Assembly: GCF_024347495.1 (NCBI RefSeq)
Contig: NZ_AP025490.1
Coordinates: 2,170,001-2,234,000 of the forward strand
Source: Vibrio gallaecicus
GTDB taxonomy: Bacteria; Pseudomonadota; Gammaproteobacteria; Enterobacterales; Vibrionaceae
Reading direction: 5' to 3'
DNA length: 64,000 bases
This document shows, in pieces, positions 60,896-64,000 of the stretch (positions are counted from its first letter, which is position 1; each line of letters opens with the position of its first letter). The translations under genes were made by a program, and so were the position numbers. The notes below the pieces were generated by a model. The model searched no databases. It was given only the letters and a program-made list of their open reading frames with translations, and was not told the origin of the DNA.

Positions 60896-61741
60896 TTGAA
60901 AAAGTCTCGTACAGAGTTGGAGGAGATTGTCCAGCAATATCGATCAGATGGAATAAGAAATGGAAAAAGGCGAAAGCTCACAACAAGAGAATTTGCTAAA
61001 CAAGTAGATATTGGTGAATCTACCCTCTATTTGAGGTGGAGAGAGCCAGAATCGTTTCAAGATAAGGAGTTATTGGCGATCGCTAATCTCATTGATATCA
61101 CGCTAGAGCAAGCAAAAGAAAAAGCAATAATTAAACAAGCGTCAGATAATCAAAGCACTCCTCCTCAAGACTGTGTATCTAATAAGAATAGCGCTCTAAT
61201 AGAGAAAAAATCTTCTCTAAATCGATCTAATTCCTACTTTCGCTTTGTTAGTTTTGCGCTATTAGTTGCAATATTTATATCGGGTATTCTTCAAGCAGTT
61301 CCTGTTTTCCAAAAATGGTTACTACCAGTTGAATTTAATTCAACTTTTCAGGGCTATGCAGAAGACCTTGATGCCAATGAACTAGGGCAAGCGCTTGACC
61401 TGCATTCGAAGCTGTATAACTACAAATTGATCGATCTGATAACTACAACCCGTGGTGAAAAAATAGAAATGACAGGTACTCTCGAATGGTCTTCTCTTCT
61501 AGAAGGCGGTGAAGTCGATAAAACAGCCATTTTTTCTGCTAGTGGTACTCACATTGGAGATACCGCTGCGTTGATTTATGCAATTGAAGATGAAGCTAAT
61601 CAAGAGAGCTGGATTGGCACATTAATACTTCATTTGCCCCGTTCGGGTCCCATTAACGGGTATTGGGTCTCACAGCACACGGAAGAAGATCCGATATCAG
61701 ATGGCCCTTTTGCTATTGGTCGTGTCAAATTAAAACGCTAG
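60896..61741 (+). CDS. Membrane-anchored helix-turn-helix protein
   Basis: A 281-residue protein with a predicted TTG start, preceded by AAAAGGA. Residues about 25-75 look like a helix-turn-helix (LTTREFAKQVDIGESTLYLR). A polar linker, one transmembrane helix (about 116-136) and a periplasmic domain of about 140 residues follow, giving a ToxR-like one-component topology. It is divergent from the retroelement and could sense an envelope signal and regulate the neighbours; this is inferred. A decayed inverted copy of part of this gene lies at 62140-62400. Confidence 0.7.
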   Translation: MKKSRTELEEIVQQYRSDGIRNGKRRKLTTREFAKQVDIGESTLYLRWREPESFQDKELLAIANLIDITLEQAKEKAIIKQASDNQSTPPQDCVSNKNSALIEKKSSLNRSNSYFRFVSFALLVAIFISGILQAVPVFQKWLLPVEFNSTFQGYAEDLDANELGQALDLHSKLYNYKLIDLITTTRGEKIEMTGTLEWSSLLEGGEVDKTAIFSASGTHIGDTAALIYAIEDEANQESWIGTLILHLPRSGPINGYWVSQHTEEDPISDGPFAIGRVKLKR

Positions 61742-62707
61742 GAGTTGCAGTGGCTTTGTTACAACACTAAATATGACTCTTCGACGTTTGTTGGACTAAG
61801 CTAACACTCTTGTACATAAGACATTAAGCAGATCTCTGCTACTTTTAGTTCTTCTTATTTTGATGCTTAAATTAGAACGACATACGCATTGATTGCTCAT
61901 TGGGTTTCGTTTTCTAATTCGAGTTCAGGTAAAACTCGCATCATATGACTAGGGCGTGTAGATCTTTGCTGTAGGTTCATGCTCAGTAATATATCTGCAG
62001 CCATATTAACACGAAAAGCAGCGATAACTTGCTAACACAATACCCTCCTAACTTGTCACCTTCATTAGAAGTCGCATGACAATGCTTAATCCTATCAAAA
62101 GTATTTTCTGATAACGAGAAAATGAGACTTGGCGTTTTTAGAGGGAATTTTTTCGCTATTAGAGCGCTATTCTTATTAGATACACAGTCTTGAGGAGGAG
62201 TGCTTTGATTATCTGACGCTTGTTTAATAATTGCTTTTCTTTTGCTTGCTCTAGCGTGATATCAATGAGATTAGCGATCCTTATCTTGAAACGATTCTGG
62301 TTCTCTCTACCTCAAATAGAGGGTAGATTCACCAATATCCACTTGTTTAGTTACCTCTCTTGTTGATAGCTTTAACCTTACCCATTATTCATTCTATCTT
62401 ATCAAATTTTCAAGACCAAACCTTCCAATTTGTATCGTAAGTCTCCTGTTCCATTTACTTATTTATCAATCATATAAAACTATATATCGACTTTTTTGTT
62501 GAGTCTGCCTGCATGGCTTGAGCCCATTGATGATTACCAGATATGCTGCCTGGTGTAATTCAATGAATTAACAAAAACAGTGACTAATTGTAAGTGTAAG
62601 GAAATAGTGAAAGACCATATCGCGGTCAAGGTTTAACCATAAAAATTCATGGCTTGCCGATCGCTCGGCATCAATAAATATAAATTACAAAAAATATAGG
62701 AATACTC
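61742..62707. other. Gap containing decayed gene copy and lipoprotein promoter
   Basis: No intact gene. It includes the inverted copy at 62140-62400 and a hairpin TGCCGA-TCGC-TCGGCA (62655-62670) about 40 bp before the lipoprotein start. Confidence 0.5.
62140..62400 (-). pseudogene. Inverted decayed partial copy of the HTH gene
   Basis: The minus strand here is closely similar to roughly 60,960-61,215 of the HTH gene, covering the helix-turn-helix and linker codons. An 11-bp deletion removes part of the EL-LAIAN codons and breaks the frame, and both ends fade. It lacks start, membrane segment and C-terminal domain. Confidence 0.8.
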
Positions 62708-64000
62708 ATGACAACATCTTGGCTATATCAACATAAAAAAACGCTTTTAGCACCTGCAATTACCGCTGCTCTTTTAAGTGGCTGTGGTGGCAGTGACTCA
62801 GAGCCCAAATCAACAACGTTTTCCGTCACTGCAATTGATGGATACCTACATAACGCAGAAGTTTTGGTAGATACCAATCAAGACAATACCTGCGATAAAA
62901 CATTGGGCATGACTAATGAGCAAGGTAAATTAGATGTTGATACCGTTTATCAAAATAAACGAATTTGCGTTACAGCAAAAGCCGGTGAAGCCATAGACTT
63001 AACGCGCGGCGTAGTTGAAAAAGAGTTTATTCTTAAAGCCCCCGCAGGATCGAAAGTCGTTACCCCTTTCACTAATCTCGTCGTTGATATATTGACCATC
63101 AATGATAGGTTAACCGCAGAAGAAGTAAAAAAGGATTTACTTGCAGCCATTCAAGATAGTGGCATAGACGTTGATGAAACAACAGCATTTGGTGATTACC
63201 TCGCCTCTGCGCAATCCTTAACGCCAGAACAGCAAGTTAAAAGTAAAAAACTCGAAATTATCGGCGAAGCATTAGTTGATGCTCAAGGTAAGTCAAACTA
63301 CGCTGCTGCAACGCAATTAAACCTCGTGAAAGCAATTGCCGAACAAATTAAAGACATTAATAAATTGGTAGATCTTCAAGATATCCAGCCTACAGTAAAA
63401 GAGGATGGCACCCTAGTGCCTGCAATTAATCATCGACCTAAATTTATTGGAAATGATTTAGAACCTTACGAAGCATCGATTGTTGATGGAGAAGAGATGC
63501 TACAAATTGATCGAAGTGTCGAACTCAAATTCACAGATTCAGATGCTAACAAGCTTACGTTTAAAATCAAATCACTAACAGGTGACCAACCTCATGTGAC
63601 GATCTCTGACGAAGGTATTATTTCGGGTATTCAACAAAATAAAGCGGGAAATTATCTTTTTCATATTTATGTCATCGATAGTAATGGCGCAAAATCTCGT
63701 CCTGTCCCATTTAAATTGACACTAATAACCTCAAATAAAGCGCCAGTCCTAAACCCTACACAAGCAGAAGAATTTATATTTGACATCAAAGCGTTAGAAT
63801 TTGTCAAAGGCATTAATTTTCCTGAGCAAGTTTTTTCACTTAACGACATATTTACCGATCCAGATGGAGATGTGATTACTTATACAGTGACTACCGCACC
63901 AAAAGCGAATGGCTTGAATGTATCAATTAACCAACAGCAACTCCAAATTAGTGGTACGCCTATTCAATCAGGTAATCTTGACATCACTATTACTGCTACG
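62708..64000 (+). CDS. Large lipoprotein, N-terminal part (runs off window)
   Basis: An open frame of 431 codons without a stop before the window end. The ATG is preceded by AGGA. Lipobox LSGC places the lipidated Cys at 26. A carboxypeptidase-regulatory-like segment follows (SVTAIDGYLHNAEVLVDTNQ), then a helical region with VVTPFTNLVVDIL. Next come cadherin or putative-Ig-type domains (DSDANKLTFKI, DPDGDVITYTV, LQISGTPIQSG). It is like large surface lipoproteins of marine gamma-proteobacteria. Whether it ends in a DUF1566 domain cannot be seen. Confidence 0.78.
   Translation, partial: MTTSWLYQHKKTLLAPAITAALLSGCGGSDSEPKSTTFSVTAIDGYLHNAEVLVDTNQDNTCDKTLGMTNEQGKLDVDTVYQNKRICVTAKAGEAIDLTRGVVEKEFILKAPAGSKVVTPFTNLVVDILTINDRLTAEEVKKDLLAAIQDSGIDVDETTAFGDYLASAQSLTPEQQVKSKKLEIIGEALVDAQGKSNYAAATQLNLVKAIAEQIKDINKLVDLQDIQPTVKEDGTLVPAINHRPKFIGNDLEPYEASIVDGEEMLQIDRSVELKFTDSDANKLTFKIKSLTGDQPHVTISDEGIISGIQQNKAGNYLFHIYVIDSNGAKSRPVPFKLTLITSNKAPVLNPTQAEEFIFDIKALEFVKGINFPEQVFSLNDIFTDPDGDVITYTVTTAPKANGLNVSINQQQLQISGTPIQSGNLDITITAT

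Overview
The window looks like chromosomal DNA from a marine gamma-proteobacterium, most likely a Vibrio or close relative. The support is a moderately AT-rich composition, a chitobiose-type PTS operon with a GH20 chitobiase, a giant VCBS adhesin with its own type I exporter, an FeS-type photolyase paired with a DUF2256 protein, and a type I-F3 TniQ-Cascade module. No rRNA or tRNA was recognised. Genus is an inference.

Layout. 1-5071: a same-strand metal-uptake operon (PepSY membrane protein, two small exported or anchored proteins, substrate-binding protein, ATPase, permease, and a second divergent binding protein). 5287-7351: a FAD/NAD(P) oxidoreductase divergent from a LysR regulator. 7549-14703 (minus strand): LacI regulator, PTS IIB-IIC-IIA, a conserved protein of unknown function and an exported GH20 hexosaminidase, with a doubled AACCGGTT operator before IIB. 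15176-19114: DUF2256 plus FeS photolyase, a methyltransferase and a LysR regulator. 20317-44184: an about 6,180-residue VCBS adhesin containing about 31 tandem 294-bp units, facing a convergent operon for HlyD and two ABC exporter subunits with eroded ATPase motifs.

44560-52527 is accessory. A minus-strand trio (HNH protein, unknown protein, minimal nucleotidyltransferase) lies beside a plus-strand tniQ-cas8/5-cas7-cas6 operon and a tiny CRISPR array. This is the RNA-guided targeting half of a Tn7-like CRISPR-associated transposon. tnsA, tnsB, tnsC, cas1 and cas2-3 are not in the window. The second guide matches the conserved core of SRP RNA (ffs) over 20 nt, with mismatches at guide positions 4, 6, 12 and 18. 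The following degenerate repeat hairpin comes early, so this guide seems shortened to about 18-20 nt instead of 32.

53007-60507 is a complete diversity-generating retroelement on the minus strand: a 1,580-residue lipoprotein target, Avd, template repeat, reverse transcriptase and a second small secreted target. Both targets end in a DUF1566-type domain whose last 126 bp are variable copies of the template repeat. Differences fall almost only at template adenines. A small GNA-triloop hairpin follows each variable repeat but not the template. Downstream are a membrane-anchored HTH protein, an inverted decayed copy of part of that gene, and the start of another lipoprotein that runs off the window.

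The two points of most interest are the shortened ffs-directed guide in a TniQ-Cascade module with no local transposase, and the two-target retroelement directly beside it.
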